Assembly: GCF_001613345.1 (NCBI RefSeq)
Contig: NZ_BDCE01000057.1
Location: 62,001 to 126,000 of the forward strand
Direction: 5' to 3'
DNA length: 64,000 nucleotides
Source: Nocardia uniformis NBRC 13702
GTDB lineage: Bacteria; Actinomycetota; Actinomycetes; Mycobacteriales; Mycobacteriaceae
Below, piece by piece: positions 1-9,142 of this stretch. The notes below the pieces were generated by a model. The model was not told where the DNA came from. It saw only the letters and a list, made by a program, of their open reading frames with translations, and made no database searches. How positions within the stretch are numbered: position 1 is the stretch's first letter; every line of letters begins with the position of its first letter. The translations under genes were made by a program, and so were the position numbers.

Positions 1-113
1 CCGGGGCGCGCGATATGCTGCGCGACAGGAGCCGCCGCCTCGCGTCCACGCGGGCGGCGGTGGATCGGGGAAGCGGTCGAGTACGGCCGCACAACGGAAG
101 GGCAAAACAGGAT

Positions 114-1262
114 ATGCGTGGCGTGGCTGTGCGAGGGGCGCAGGAGCGCCGACACAGAACCCGGGGTGGATGGCTCGAGCGCACCGTAATGGGTGCCGTC
201 GTGGCCGTATTGCTACCGTTCGGGGCGTCGGTGGCAATGGCGGGACCCGCTGCGGCGGAGTACGACCCGGCCGGGTTCGACTTCTTCGTCGACTCCAGTA
301 TGGGTTCGATCAAGAACCGGATCTTCCGTGCGGCCGATGGCAATACCGACCGGGTGGTGTACCTGCTCGACGGTGAGCGAGCCGAAAACGATATGAACGG
401 CTGGGAGGAATACACCGAGATCCCGGCCGCGCTGACCAAGTTCAATATCAATGTGGTGACCCCGGTCGGCGGTCAGTCCAGCTTCTATGCCGACTGGATG
501 GAACCGAGCAGCTTCAACGGCGTCAATCCGGACGGGTCGGGTCTGCCCGGTTCGGATTCCGGATCGGCGGTCTCCGGATGGACCGAGACCTCCGGTAAGT
601 CCTACACCTACAAGTGGGAAACCTTCCTCACTCAAAATCTGCCCAACGCGCTGCGTGATCGGTTGGGCTTCAGTTCGACTCGCAATGGGGTATTCGGTCT
701 GTCCAGCGGCGGTAGTGCCGCGCTGGTAATGGCCGCCTATCACCCCGAGCAGTTCGTGTACGCCGGTTCGCTGTCCGGTTACCTGTATCAGTCGGCCCCG
801 GGCATGCGTGAGGCCCTGCGGATGGCCATGCTCGCCGCGGGTGGCTACAACATCGATTCGATGGCACCGGCGGGCAGTGAACAGTGGAAGCGGTTGGACC
901 CCTACGGGTTCGCGTCCACCCTGGCCGCGAATGGCACCCGGCTGTACATCTCCGCGGGCAGCGGTCAGCCGGCCCAGCAGGACCTGTCCTCGTCGGACGC
1001 GATCATCCAGGGCATGCCGCTGGAAGGCATCGCCCTGGCCAATACCCGCGCCTTCCAGTCGAAGATGGAGTCGCTGGGCTACGAGAACGTGACCTATGAC
1101 TTCCCGAGTATCGGTGTGCACAACTGGGGTCAATGGGAGCAGGTGGCCAACCGACTGATCCCCGATCTGGCGAAGCACATCGGAAAGCCGCTGCCCGAAG
1201 GGGCGCGGCCGGCCCCGCCCGAGGGCCCGCCGGGCGGCGAAGGTCAGGCTCCGCCGAAGTAG
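114..1262 (+). CDS. Secreted mycolyltransferase, antigen 85 family
   Basis: This is a 382-residue exported esterase of the antigen 85 family, which transfers mycolic acids between trehalose monomycolate and arabinogalactan or a second trehalose in the cell envelope. A basic N-terminus and hydrophobic stretch (about residues 24-47) form a signal peptide ending near AGPAAAEYD. The nucleophile motif GLSSGGSA puts the catalytic serine near residue 197, followed by YHPEQFVYAGSLSG as in Ag85. The catalytic histidine is in HNWGQW near 336. The C-terminus is a short Pro/Gly tail. ATG 114 is chosen because GGAAGGG lies about 11 bases upstream; ATG 189 would leave only the hydrophobic part of the signal. 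It converges on the Emb gene. Confidence 0.9.
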   Translation: MRGVAVRGAQERRHRTRGGWLERTVMGAVVAVLLPFGASVAMAGPAAAEYDPAGFDFFVDSSMGSIKNRIFRAADGNTDRVVYLLDGERAENDMNGWEEYTEIPAALTKFNINVVTPVGGQSSFYADWMEPSSFNGVNPDGSGLPGSDSGSAVSGWTETSGKSYTYKWETFLTQNLPNALRDRLGFSSTRNGVFGLSSGGSAALVMAAYHPEQFVYAGSLSGYLYQSAPGMREALRMAMLAAGGYNIDSMAPAGSEQWKRLDPYGFASTLAANGTRLYISAGSGQPAQQDLSSSDAIIQGMPLEGIALANTRAFQSKMESLGYENVTYDFPSIGVHNWGQWEQVANRLIPDLAKHIGKPLPEGARPAPPEGPPGGEGQAPPK

Positions 1263-1279
1263 CGACGTCAGTACGAAAA

Positions 1280-1316
1280 GGTCCGCCGCTGTTCGGTATT
1301 CGGACAGCGGCGGACC
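1280..1316 (+). terminator. Hairpin after the mycolyltransferase gene
   Basis: A 13-bp perfect stem (GGTCCGCCGCTGT paired with ACAGCGGCGGACC) with an 11-base loop begins 18 bases after the stop codon. There is no T-tract, as is common for actinobacterial terminators. Confidence 0.65.
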
Positions 1317-1359
1317 GCGTTCGGGACAGGTCGCGGTGTCGGAACGCCCCCTGCGCTCC

Positions 1360-1400
1360 GGCGTAACTCCCTGTCGTCCTGGCGTAACTCCCTGTCGTCC
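1360..1400. repeat. Tandem 20-bp direct repeat
   Basis: The unit GGCGTAACTCCCTGTCGTCC occurs twice (1360-1379 and 1381-1400), and its first seven bases begin a third copy at 1401. It leads into the degenerate inverted-repeat element that follows. Confidence 0.8.
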
Positions 1401-1411
1401 GGCGTAAAGCG

Positions 1412-1464
1412 CCCCGTCATCCTGGCGGGATGTGGATTCCGGCCACAAACACGCCGGAATGACG
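1412..1464. repeat. Interspersed inverted repeat, copy 1 (degenerate)
   Basis: The right arm at 1432-1464 (starts GTGGATTCCGGCC, ends CGCCGGAATGACG) matches the right arms at 5662, 51932 and 57193. The left arm is eroded, with only CGTCATCCTGGCG recognisable. It lies between two convergent genes. Confidence 0.75.
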
Positions 1465-1525
1465 AAGGCGGCCAGGCGACGTCGATTTCAGCTATATCCG
1501 GCCACCGGGCACCGGGCGTCCGCCG

Positions 1526-4500
1526 TCAACGAGCCTTGATGGGCCCGTCATCCACCCAGCCCCAACGGCTTTCGACTTGTACGTCGATTTCGGCCGCAGG
1601 GGCTTCGGTATACGGGGTGAGTCGCCGCAGTTCGCCCCAGTCGCGCGCCCAATCGTGCTCGAGGTACGCCGGGATGGCATGGGATTTCACCAGCAGGTCG
1701 GTCCACCCGAGTGGACCGCCGCCGATATCGTCCTGCCAGGACTCGGAGACCTGGGAATTGAGCTTGTCGGGCGTGATCCGCCAGTTCGGCAGCTGTGCGA
1801 CGCCGTCCCGGTGATCGAAGGGGCGTTGGCACGGGAAGGCCAGGCCCACATGGAAATCCGTCAGCACCGGATCGGTGCCGCCGACCACGGAGTTCAGGGT
1901 GGCCAGGCGCGGTAGCCGGGGCGGGGTGATGGCCAGCCACTGCTTATCGGTGAGGTCGTCGGCACTGGCGACGAGGCGAACGGCGTTGGTCCGCTCGGGA
2001 ATTCGATCCAGCGCCACCGGGAGATTCCGCCAGGTCGGCGCACCCCCGATATTCGGCGGCACCAATTCGCCCAGTGGCCGCACGGTGCCGTCGTCGGCGC
2101 GGTGTGCGAATTCCACGCGCAACTGCTGGCCGTAGATCTCCTTGCCGGTGCCGTCCACGGAGGCGATCCGCCCGGCCGCCGTCACAATCAGCACCCGGTA
2201 GGCGGAATCCTGCTGTACGGCAGCCAGATCCAATTGGTACCACTGGGTGGTGAGGCGAGCCGGTTGCTTCTCGTCGGTGGTGTAGCTGCCCAGCACGGGT
2301 GTGCGTTTCGGATCCAGACCGAATGGCAAGGCCACTGTGCTGCCATTGATTCCGGCTTCGGTGGGCTTTTCGCCACCGGGTGGGGGACCGCCCTTCTTCT
2401 TGTCGCCACCACTGCCCTTATCGCCGCCCCCGCCGCCGGGACCGTCCGCATCGGGCGCGAGATCGCCCACCCCATTGGCGGTGAATCCGGTGTTCTCGGC
2501 GGCGAGTCCGTCGGCGGCCGAGCCGGTATAGGGCTGTAGCAGTGAATCCGCGGTATTCATTTCCACCAGCACGTGATCGGCCAGTCCGCAGTTCTGGCCC
2601 GCGAGCGTGCGCAGATTCGACAGCGCGACCGAATAGGCCGGATACTGCGCGTAGGCGGCCTGGGCCAATGATCCCACCTCGAACAGCACCAGCGCGGCCG
2701 CGGCCACCGTCAGCGGACGAATGGCGAAGCGGTCGAAAGGCTTTGCGGCCGTCGCGCTACCAGGTGTTCGGTACGGCTCCCGGAAGTACTGCCACGCCGC
2801 CACCAGCAGGCACAGCACCGCCAGGGCGAGGAACAGCGTGGACAGGCCCTTCCCCGCCACGGTCGGTGCCTGATTCGGCCACGTCACCCCGTAACCGGAT
2901 ACATACCACCAGCCATTCGAGCCGGTGAAGGTGACGGCCAGCAGGAACAGCACCGCCGCGGCGAACAGCGAGCGGTTGTACCGGGCGCGAATTCCATTAC
3001 TGCCCACCGCCACTGCAGTCACCGCGGCCAGAGCACCGGCCAGTCCGGCGTACACGCCGAAGTGGTGGGTCCACTTGGTGGGGGTGAACATCATCAGCAG
3101 TAATGACATGAACACGATGGCGAGCACACGCGCCACCGGGCCGCGCGCGGTATCCGGGATCCGGCCGCCCTTGCGCAGCGCCACCAGCACACAGACTCCC
3201 AGGCACAGCAGCATGCCGAGGATGCCGAAGCGGCGGGTCAGCGAGCCGTCGGGGGTCAGTGCCAAAAGCGAATTCCAGCGGGTGGTCTCCTCGAACCAGG
3301 CCAGATTGGGGCCCACCAGCTGGCGCACGCGGGTGGCCTCCAGCACCGTCGCCACCGTCTGATCCGCGAACACCACGACCAGGACCAGCGTGCCCGCGGC
3401 CAGGACCGGAGCCAGCAGTGCGCTGTAATTCAGCAGTACTCGTGGACCCGCGGCGCGGCCGGAACCGGTTCGGGCGCGGGTGATGACCGTCCGCAGCAGC
3501 GGGCGAGCTCCCGCGAAAAGGGCCGCCAGACAGATCAATCCGGACGGGCCGGCGGCCAGCGAGAAGGCCGCGATCAGGACCGCCACGGCGGCCGGAAGCA
3601 GCCGCCTGGTGGCGATGGCGCGTTCGATCGAGCACCAGGTCAGCAGTGCCCCCAGGGCGATCAGCGGTTCCGGGCGCAGGCCATTGTTGTAGGGCAGCCA
3701 GATGGCCAGGAAGACCAATCCGGCGGTCCAGCGCGCGGCGGTGCTGATGCGCACCCGAGAACCCAAGCGGGGCAGGACCTCTCGACTGATCACCCACCAG
3801 CACAGCAACCCGGCCAATAGTGACGGCAGCCGCATCCAGAGGCTGGCATCGCTGATTCGGGTCATCAGGGCCAGCACCTCGTAGGGCCAGCCGAACGGTG
3901 CCTCCGCGACCTGGAACCAGCGGTAGTAATTGGCCGTATATCCGGCATGCTTCGACGCCCGGGCCATGGTGAGGATGTAGCCGTCGTCGGAAGTATTGGC
4001 CCCGATCACATGCCACAGCAGCAGCGTGCCGCCCACAATGGCATCGGTGCCGGTGAACCGCCACCAGCGGGCCGGTAGGAACCGGCGCGCCCGGCGGCCG
4101 TCGGTGGTATCGATGCGGTGCAGACAGATCAGCGCCACGATCGTGAACAGCACCGCACCGCCCATGGCGGCCAGCTTGAGCAGGCTCGGGCTGGAGGAGA
4201 ACCGTGCGTCCACCTCGGCGTGCAGCCGGGCGTCGCCGAGTTGGGCACGCTCCAGATCGGTGTAGACACCGACGATCTGCGGCCGCACATCGCGGGTAAT
4301 CGTGTTTCGGAAGGGCGTGCCGTCCGCGCGGGTGACACCGGTGAGTTCGATGGTGGTGGCCGTGGCGGTGGAGTGCAGGAGGAGCGCGCCGCAGGTGGGC
4401 GGCGGCGCGGACTCCGCGTTCACGGTCGGGCCCGTATCGATCCGGGGTGCCCCTCTGACCCCGGGATCTGTAGTGGTGCTGGGCTTCGCGTCGGTGCCGG

Positions 4501-5116
4501 GCGCAGTGCCCGAGGGCGGCGCGTCGCCGGGCGGTGGCGTGCCGGACGGGAGCGGAGCGCCGGGCGGTGGCGTGCCCGCGGGCAGCGGGGCACCCGGCGG
4601 CGGTGCGGCACCGTCCGCCGGGCCCTCGCCGGACGGCCCGGCGGTACCGGGACCGGGGTTGGCGGCCGGATCGGTTCCCCCGCCGGTGTCATCAGCCGCG
4701 GGCAGCACGGACTCGGACCCCGTTGCCGTTCCGGTGATTTCGGCGACGGACGCGCTCAACAGCGGGATATCGCGAAGCAGTACCGACAGGGTGCGCCCGG
4801 AACCGGGCTTATCCTCGATCCGCGCCGACAACCCCTTCGAACGACCCCCCTGTGCCTGCGCGGGCACCGTGGACACCACGGTCCCACTCTCCAGATCCCG
4901 CAGTGCCGTACACGGCACGCGCACATCCATCGAGAGCGGCACATAGTCCACCAGCGGCGCGGTGACCTGAACCCCCTGCGCCTGCGGCCAATCCAGGCTC
5001 GCTCGATCCTGCCGAACCGGCAGTAGCGGTGTCAGCACCGCCAGCAAAATACCGAGCACCCCCGAGATGAGCCCGATCAACTGAACCCGGACAAGTCCGG
5101 GAGAATCAACACGCAC
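1526..5116 (-). CDS. Arabinosyltransferase, EmbA/B/C family
   Basis: This 1196-residue membrane GT-C glycosyltransferase uses decaprenyl-phosphoarabinose to build the arabinan of arabinogalactan or lipoarabinomannan. Residues 10-30 are the first membrane helix. The extracytoplasmic loop follows, then many helices, with the conserved NTSDDGY motif at 374-380 as the catalytic DD signature. A carbohydrate-binding C-terminal domain ends the protein. Compared with the family there is a Pro/Gly/Ala-rich insertion at about 136-240 inside the first loop and a second Gly/Lys-rich linker before the C-terminal domain. The start is GTG. No Shine-Dalgarno is visible, but TAGCAT lies 8 bases upstream, so the mRNA may be leaderless. 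Only one emb gene is present here, so I do not assign A, B or C. Confidence 0.93.
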   Translation of the reverse strand: MRVDSPGLVRVQLIGLISGVLGILLAVLTPLLPVRQDRASLDWPQAQGVQVTAPLVDYVPLSMDVRVPCTALRDLESGTVVSTVPAQAQGGRSKGLSARIEDKPGSGRTLSVLLRDIPLLSASVAEITGTATGSESVLPAADDTGGGTDPAANPGPGTAGPSGEGPADGAAPPPGAPLPAGTPPPGAPLPSGTPPPGDAPPSGTAPGTDAKPSTTTDPGVRGAPRIDTGPTVNAESAPPPTCGALLLHSTATATTIELTGVTRADGTPFRNTITRDVRPQIVGVYTDLERAQLGDARLHAEVDARFSSSPSLLKLAAMGGAVLFTIVALICLHRIDTTDGRRARRFLPARWWRFTGTDAIVGGTLLLWHVIGANTSDDGYILTMARASKHAGYTANYYRWFQVAEAPFGWPYEVLALMTRISDASLWMRLPSLLAGLLCWWVISREVLPRLGSRVRISTAARWTAGLVFLAIWLPYNNGLRPEPLIALGALLTWCSIERAIATRRLLPAAVAVLIAAFSLAAGPSGLICLAALFAGARPLLRTVITRARTGSGRAAGPRVLLNYSALLAPVLAAGTLVLVVVFADQTVATVLEATRVRQLVGPNLAWFEETTRWNSLLALTPDGSLTRRFGILGMLLCLGVCVLVALRKGGRIPDTARGPVARVLAIVFMSLLLMMFTPTKWTHHFGVYAGLAGALAAVTAVAVGSNGIRARYNRSLFAAAVLFLLAVTFTGSNGWWYVSGYGVTWPNQAPTVAGKGLSTLFLALAVLCLLVAAWQYFREPYRTPGSATAAKPFDRFAIRPLTVAAAALVLFEVGSLAQAAYAQYPAYSVALSNLRTLAGQNCGLADHVLVEMNTADSLLQPYTGSAADGLAAENTGFTANGVGDLAPDADGPGGGGGDKGSGGDKKKGGPPPGGEKPTEAGINGSTVALPFGLDPKRTPVLGSYTTDEKQPARLTTQWYQLDLAAVQQDSAYRVLIVTAAGRIASVDGTGKEIYGQQLRVEFAHRADDGTVRPLGELVPPNIGGAPTWRNLPVALDRIPERTNAVRLVASADDLTDKQWLAITPPRLPRLATLNSVVGGTDPVLTDFHVGLAFPCQRPFDHRDGVAQLPNWRITPDKLNSQVSESWQDDIGGGPLGWTDLLVKSHAIPAYLEHDWARDWGELRRLTPYTEAPAAEIDVQVESRWGWVDDGPIKAR

Positions 5117-5381
5117 GATCGCCGATGCTAGCCACAGCCGCAGCGAAACTCTTTGTCAGTTAATCGCTCTCATTCCGTAGTAGCTACCGAATCCCGGCAT
5201 CACCGCAGTTCGGAGCCCATGCGGAGCGTAGGTGCGGGGATGGCGCGGGATGCGGTCGGCGCTGCGTCGAAGCCCAGAATCTCAGGGACAGAGGTTCATG
5301 GGTCTATGCGCCGACGATCGGCCATCGATACGGTTCCGCCGACGGCTGACCCCTCATCGCCGTCCGGAGAGGAACCCATCC

Positions 5382-5585
5382 ATGCGTAACCGCCTTCGCG
5401 CCGGAATCTTCATCGGCGCTGTGCTGCTCGCTCCCATGGCCGTGGCCATCCCGGCCTCGGCCGTCCCCTTGCAGTCGGTCGAATCCGTCGAACAGGTCGG
5501 CCCGGTCGCCAACCCCGGCTGCCCCGGTGGAGCCCCGCACTGGGGCTGCCTGCTGAGTTCCCTGTCGGCGGGTATCTCGTCCTAG
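5382..5585 (+). CDS. Small secreted protein with two cysteines
   Basis: A 67-residue protein with a classical signal peptide (MRNRLRAG, then a hydrophobic core ending AIPASA, cleavage near residue 27). The mature peptide is about 40 residues, with one cysteine pair around GCPGGAPHWGC. GGAGAGGA sits 8 bases upstream of ATG 5382 and fixes the start. I do not recognise a family. It lies upstream of a repeat copy and faces the same way as the next regulator, about 270 bases away. Many Nocardia small secreted proteins of this size are uncharacterised. Confidence 0.7.
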   Translation: MRNRLRAGIFIGAVLLAPMAVAIPASAVPLQSVESVEQVGPVANPGCPGGAPHWGCLLSSLSAGISS

Positions 5586-5619
5586 TCGGCGTCCAGCAGT
5601 GTCCGGGGCACCCCCGCCC

Positions 5620-5692
5620 CGTCATTCCGGCGTGCCTTTGGCCGGAATCCACACTGCCCGTGGTGGATCCCGGCCAAAGCGCGTCGGATGAC
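5620..5692. repeat. Interspersed inverted repeat, copy 2
   Basis: Left arm 5620-5652 starts CGTCATTCCGGCGTG and ends GGAATCCAC. Right arm 5662-5692 starts GTGGATCCCGGCC and ends GGATGACG. The arms are imperfect reverse complements around a 9-base centre. It lies between two genes of the same strand. Confidence 0.85.
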
Positions 5693-5857
5693 GGATACGT
5701 TCACCCTCGGCAGTATGAGGACACCGCACTGGCGACGCGGCACCGTAGGTAGTTCCAGGTCGGGACCGCTCATGCGCGGTCCCGACCTGGCCTGTATGTC
5801 TGGATCTGTGGGCACCGTGTCCTTGCGGACTTTTCCCGTCTCGAAGAGACTACGAAC

Positions 5858-6817
5858 GTGGTGGTGGAGCGAAGTGATGTGGTGGTCGCCCTGACCGATG
5901 GGGTTGTGCTGCTCGATGTCGCCGGTCCGGTGCAGGTGTTGCACTGGGCCGGGCGGCGGGTTCGGTTCGCCTCACCGGATGGTCGGCCGGTGCGCAGTGA
6001 TGTCGGTGTGCCCCTGGGAGTGGAGGGCACGATCGAGGATTTCGCCGACAGCGTCGACACTCTGTTGGTTCCGGGAATCGGTGTGGAGGAAGCGATTTCG
6101 CAGGATCTGGTGAGGTCGGTGCGGGCGGTGGCAGGGGTGGCACGGCGGGTGGCGTCCATCTGCACCGGCGCCTTCGTCCTGGCCGAAGCTGGTCTGCTCG
6201 ACGGACGCCGGGCGACTACACACTGGATGGCGTGTACCGATCTCGCACAACGCTTTCCGGAGATCGAGGTCGACCCGGACGCCATCTTCGTGCGGGACGG
6301 GACAGTCATCACGTCGGCGGGCGTGACGGCGGGTATCGATCTCGCGCTCGCGCTGGTGGAGGAGGATGAGGGCGCGGATGTCGCGCGCTCCCTCGCCAAA
6401 TATCTGGTGGTGTTCCTACGCAGGCCGGGTGGGCAGTCGCAGTTCAGCGTGCGGACCGGTGTCGGGACGCCGCGGACATCCGGTCTGCGTCGGGTGATCG
6501 ACGCCGTTGTCGCCGATCCGTCGGCCGATCACAGCCTGGCCGCCATGGCCGCACGGGCCACGGTAGGTGAGCGGCAGCTGACTCGCCTGTTCCGCAAGGA
6601 GATCGGCACGACTCCCGCGCAGTATGTCGAGCGGGTGCGGGTCGAGGCCGCCCAGCGGCTATTGCAGACCAGCGATGACCCGGTCGCCCCGATCGCCCGC
6701 CGCTGCGGGTTCGGCTCCGAGGAAACAATGCGGCGCGTCTTCGGGAAAGTGCTCGGCACTTCGCCGACGGACTACCGCGCCCGATTCCGCGCGCCCTCGC
6801 CCGCGGCAGCCCTCTGA
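5858..6817 (+). CDS. GlxA-type AraC regulator (DJ-1/PfpI plus HTH)
   Basis: A 319-residue transcription factor with an N-terminal DJ-1/PfpI fold (about 5-175) and a C-terminal double helix-turn-helix AraC domain (about 215-312; GFGSEETMRRVFGKVLGTSP is typical of the second HTH). The DJ-1 domain keeps the nucleophile-elbow cysteine in ICTGAF (C102). GlxA-like regulators usually sense small molecules and activate neighbouring catabolic or stress genes. Three GTG codons in a row (5858, 5861, 5864) make the exact start uncertain. The ABM protein gene follows after 50 bases and may be its target. The ligand is unknown. Confidence 0.88.
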   Translation: MVVERSDVVVALTDGVVLLDVAGPVQVLHWAGRRVRFASPDGRPVRSDVGVPLGVEGTIEDFADSVDTLLVPGIGVEEAISQDLVRSVRAVAGVARRVASICTGAFVLAEAGLLDGRRATTHWMACTDLAQRFPEIEVDPDAIFVRDGTVITSAGVTAGIDLALALVEEDEGADVARSLAKYLVVFLRRPGGQSQFSVRTGVGTPRTSGLRRVIDAVVADPSADHSLAAMAARATVGERQLTRLFRKEIGTTPAQYVERVRVEAAQRLLQTSDDPVAPIARRCGFGSEETMRRVFGKVLGTSPTDYRARFRAPSPAAAL

Positions 6818-6867
6818 CACGTATACGCAAGTTACACAGGTGAACTCAGGAAGGGAAGTGCGCGCGC

Positions 6868-7176
6868 ATGTCCGACGACGGCGTCACATTCATCAATGTC
6901 CTCGACATCCCCGCCGACCGGATCGACGGGTTCATCGAGCAATGGCGCGAACGCGCGAAGCTCATGCGCGACGCACCCGGATTTCGCGATGTACGCCTGC
7001 ACCGGGCGCTGCTGCCGGATGCGCGGTTTCAACTCGTCAATGTCGCACATTGGGACAGTGCCGAAGCCTGTGCGGCCGCTGGCGCGAATCCGGCCGTGGT
7101 GGCCTCGGTCGATACCGCCAGGCAGGTCGCGAGCGCGAACCCCGCCCTCTATCACGTTGTCGCCGAATACACTTGA
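6868..7176 (+). CDS. ABM-domain (antibiotic biosynthesis monooxygenase-like) protein
   Basis: A 102-residue cytosolic protein with a single ferredoxin-like alpha/beta barrel of the ABM superfamily. Recognisable features are the FINVLDIP first strand, FIEQWRERAKLMRDAPGF helix, and LVNVAHWDS third strand. The superfamily includes cofactor-free monooxygenases, haem-degrading proteins and many small stress proteins, so the reaction cannot be assigned. AGGAAGGGAAG precedes the ATG. It sits 50 bases downstream of the GlxA-like regulator. Its TGA abuts the reverse-strand stop of the lipase gene, so the two convergent genes have no bases between them. Confidence 0.82.
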   Translation: MSDDGVTFINVLDIPADRIDGFIEQWRERAKLMRDAPGFRDVRLHRALLPDARFQLVNVAHWDSAEACAAAGANPAVVASVDTARQVASANPALYHVVAEYT

Positions 7177-8121
7177 TCAGTTCTGCTGGTCAGCACTCGG
7201 TGCGGGGCAGGGACTGCCCGGGTAGGTGAGGTCGAGGCCCCGGTGTACGAGGTAGGCGACAGCGGGGGAGTCGGGGAGGGTGCCGTGGTGGAAAGTGTCG
7301 GTGGGGCACAGGTCCTGGACCCAGACATTGTCGACGGTCGCGCCCCGACCGGCGCGGAGGAAGGTGGCCTCGGGTGGGGTGACGACCCGGTCCACCCGGC
7401 TGGCGATCGCGGTGTAGTCGATGCCGGGTTCGGTATCGCCCGCCGCATTCAGCGTGCGGAGGAATTCGCTATCCGGGAGTTGTTGCGCCGCAGCGGTACC
7501 AAGCGCTCTGCCGATCATGTCATCGACGGTCGCCGCGGCACTGCCGCTGGGTAGTAGGGAGTCGAGACCCTCCGCGTTGGTGCCGTGGTTGGTGGCGGCA
7601 ATGGTGACCAGTCGGCGGACGGTATTGCGGCCGGGGTCATTTCGGTGTGCGCCGCCCTCGAATCGAAGGTACTGTCGCGCCAGCGGCCCGCCCTGTGAGT
7701 GGGCGACGATATCGACCTTCGCCGCACCGGTGGCGGTGCGCACCCGGTCGATGAACCCCGCGATCTCCCGGGCGGAGGAACGGATATCGGCGGTGCCGTA
7801 CACCCCGGGATCGGAACCGCGAACGCTGAACACCGCACGACCGTAGTTGAGCGAAAACACGCATAGCCCATGGGCTTTCAGCTGTGGGGCGAGGGTGTCC
7901 CAGGAGTTCTGATTGCCCCAGGTGCCGTGTATCAGCAGAACCGGCTCCGGTCGAGCGGCCGTCGGCCTGCACGCCCAATCGTTCGCGCCCTGGGGTGCGA
8001 CACTGCCATCGGCGAATCCATTGGCATGCGCGGCCGCGGCCGCGCATATCCCTGCGACCGCGAGCGCCACCAGGGGACTGCCGATTCCCCAGCGGCATCG
8101 GCGGGAATCGCGCACAGACAT
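7177..8121 (-). CDS. Secreted lipase/esterase, alpha/beta hydrolase
   Basis: A 314-residue exported triacylglycerol-lipase-type hydrolase. A signal peptide spans about residues 1-35 (hydrophobic LVALAVAGICAAAAA). The oxyanion region is LLIHGTWGNQNSW (62-74) and the nucleophile elbow is AHSQGG (serine near 142), as in lipase class 2 and bacterial LipA-like proteins. Conserved cysteine pairs are compatible with extracellular folding. ATG 8121 is preferred over the upstream start because AAAGGAG lies about 10 bases before it. The substrate is unknown. It converges exactly on the ABM gene. Confidence 0.85.
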   Translation of the reverse strand: MSVRDSRRCRWGIGSPLVALAVAGICAAAAAHANGFADGSVAPQGANDWACRPTAARPEPVLLIHGTWGNQNSWDTLAPQLKAHGLCVFSLNYGRAVFSVRGSDPGVYGTADIRSSAREIAGFIDRVRTATGAAKVDIVAHSQGGPLARQYLRFEGGAHRNDPGRNTVRRLVTIAATNHGTNAEGLDSLLPSGSAAATVDDMIGRALGTAAAQQLPDSEFLRTLNAAGDTEPGIDYTAIASRVDRVVTPPEATFLRAGRGATVDNVWVQDLCPTDTFHHGTLPDSPAVAYLVHRGLDLTYPGSPCPAPSADQQN

Positions 8122-8881
8122 GGGGACACGGCTCCTTTCGCCAAGCAATCAGGACTGCTCGGCAAATTCGGCTGTGTCACCGCAAACCTCGTCATCAGGT
8201 ATCGCGGCCCTATGGAACCATTAGTGCGAATAGGTAGCAAACATGCCATCGGAGTGGCGCGTGAAGCAGCGCCCGTTGAAATCCCCCCCGGGGGTGCTCC
8301 CGCCGTCGAGTGGCGGAGCTATCCGACTCTGTAGTGCGGCATTGCCGCGGATCGTGCGATTGGGCTCATCCGGCCCCGCCGGCGTCGGTGACGTCCGGCG
8401 GCGCGGTTTGCGGTGCGGTACCACTGCTGAAGACGGGGCGTTGGATCGCGCCGTTCGAGGCTGTGGAGTCGGTCTCGAGGGGAGCCGTCTCGTGACTGAA
8501 GAGGCTCGGTGTGGGCCTGTGACTCTGATCCATTACTGAATCGTCCTCTCACCCACGGGAAATAGCGAATCGAAGGGAGACACGCTCGGTCAGGCGCGCG
8601 TAACAGTGCGCCGGATTCGCCGCCGCGAGGGCCCGTCACACCCCCGAAAGGCTGCCGGGCTACGCCACGCGGCGCGGGCCGGGGGCGGCTTACCGGCCGC
8701 ACCCGGGACGTGTCAAAATGACCCAGCGAGGCGCGGACCGCAACGCGCCGTGAGAGTCGGGTAGCTCACACGTTGCATCTTTTTCTGGGGTTCTCGGCCG
8801 ATCCATGGCAGAGTGGTCAACGAGATCAGGCTTATCACAGAGATCCGCTTGGCTCATCTACAGAAAAGAAGTAAGTAAGCA
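8122..8881. other. Long non-coding interval upstream of cspA
   Basis: About 760 bases separate the divergent lipase and cold-shock genes. Short reading frames here have no ribosome sites, poor residue composition and no recognisable protein. The right part is the likely promoter and long 5' leader of cspA, which is usual for cold-shock mRNAs. I see no RNA gene or clear riboswitch. Confidence 0.5.
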
Positions 8882-9085
8882 ATGGCTCAAGGCAGTGTGA
8901 AGTGGTTCAACAGCGAAAAAGGCTTCGGCTTCATCGCTCAAGACGGTGGCGGCCCTGACGTCTTCGTCCATTACTCCGCCGTGTCCGGCTCGGGATTCAA
9001 GTCCCTTGAAGAAGGACAGCGCGTGGAGTTCGAGGTCGGCCAGGGACAGAAGGGGCCGCAGGCCCAGGACGTCCGCGCGATCTGA
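8882..9085 (+). CDS. cspA: Cold-shock protein CspA family
   Basis: A 67-residue single-domain OB-fold nucleic-acid chaperone. It starts [19 protein letters not shown], containing RNP1 (KGFGFIA), then RNP2 (DVFVHYSAV). These aromatic motifs bind single-stranded RNA and DNA and melt secondary structure during cold or growth transition. Length and sequence are canonical, with the [15 protein letters not shown] and [11 protein letters not shown] ends typical of mycobacterial CspA. It is monocistronic, with a strong hairpin terminator 24 bases downstream and a long upstream leader. Confidence 0.97.
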   Translation: MAQGSVKWFNSEKGFGFIAQDGGGPDVFVHYSAVSGSGFKSLEEGQRVEFEVGQGQKGPQAQDVRAI

Positions 9086-9108
9086 GCGTCGTAGCTAAAA
9101 ACGACTGA

Positions 9109-9137
9109 ACCCCGTACCCATTGGGTGCGGGGTTTTT
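9109..9137 (+). terminator. Rho-independent terminator of cspA
   Basis: AACCCCGTACCC/GGGTGCGGGGTT forms a stem of about 12 bp with one mismatch, followed by TTTTTT. It lies just before the 3' end of the convergent gene, so it may stop transcription from both sides. Confidence 0.9.
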
Positions 9138-9142
9138 TCGTG

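Noticed and set aside
213-1448. 411-codon minus-strand ORF antisense to the mycolyltransferase
   Set aside because: No domain, and the plus strand carries the signal peptide and catalytic motifs.
8243-8702. Possible small genes on both strands between lipase and cspA
   Set aside because: No ribosome sites and residue composition typical of random high-GC frames.
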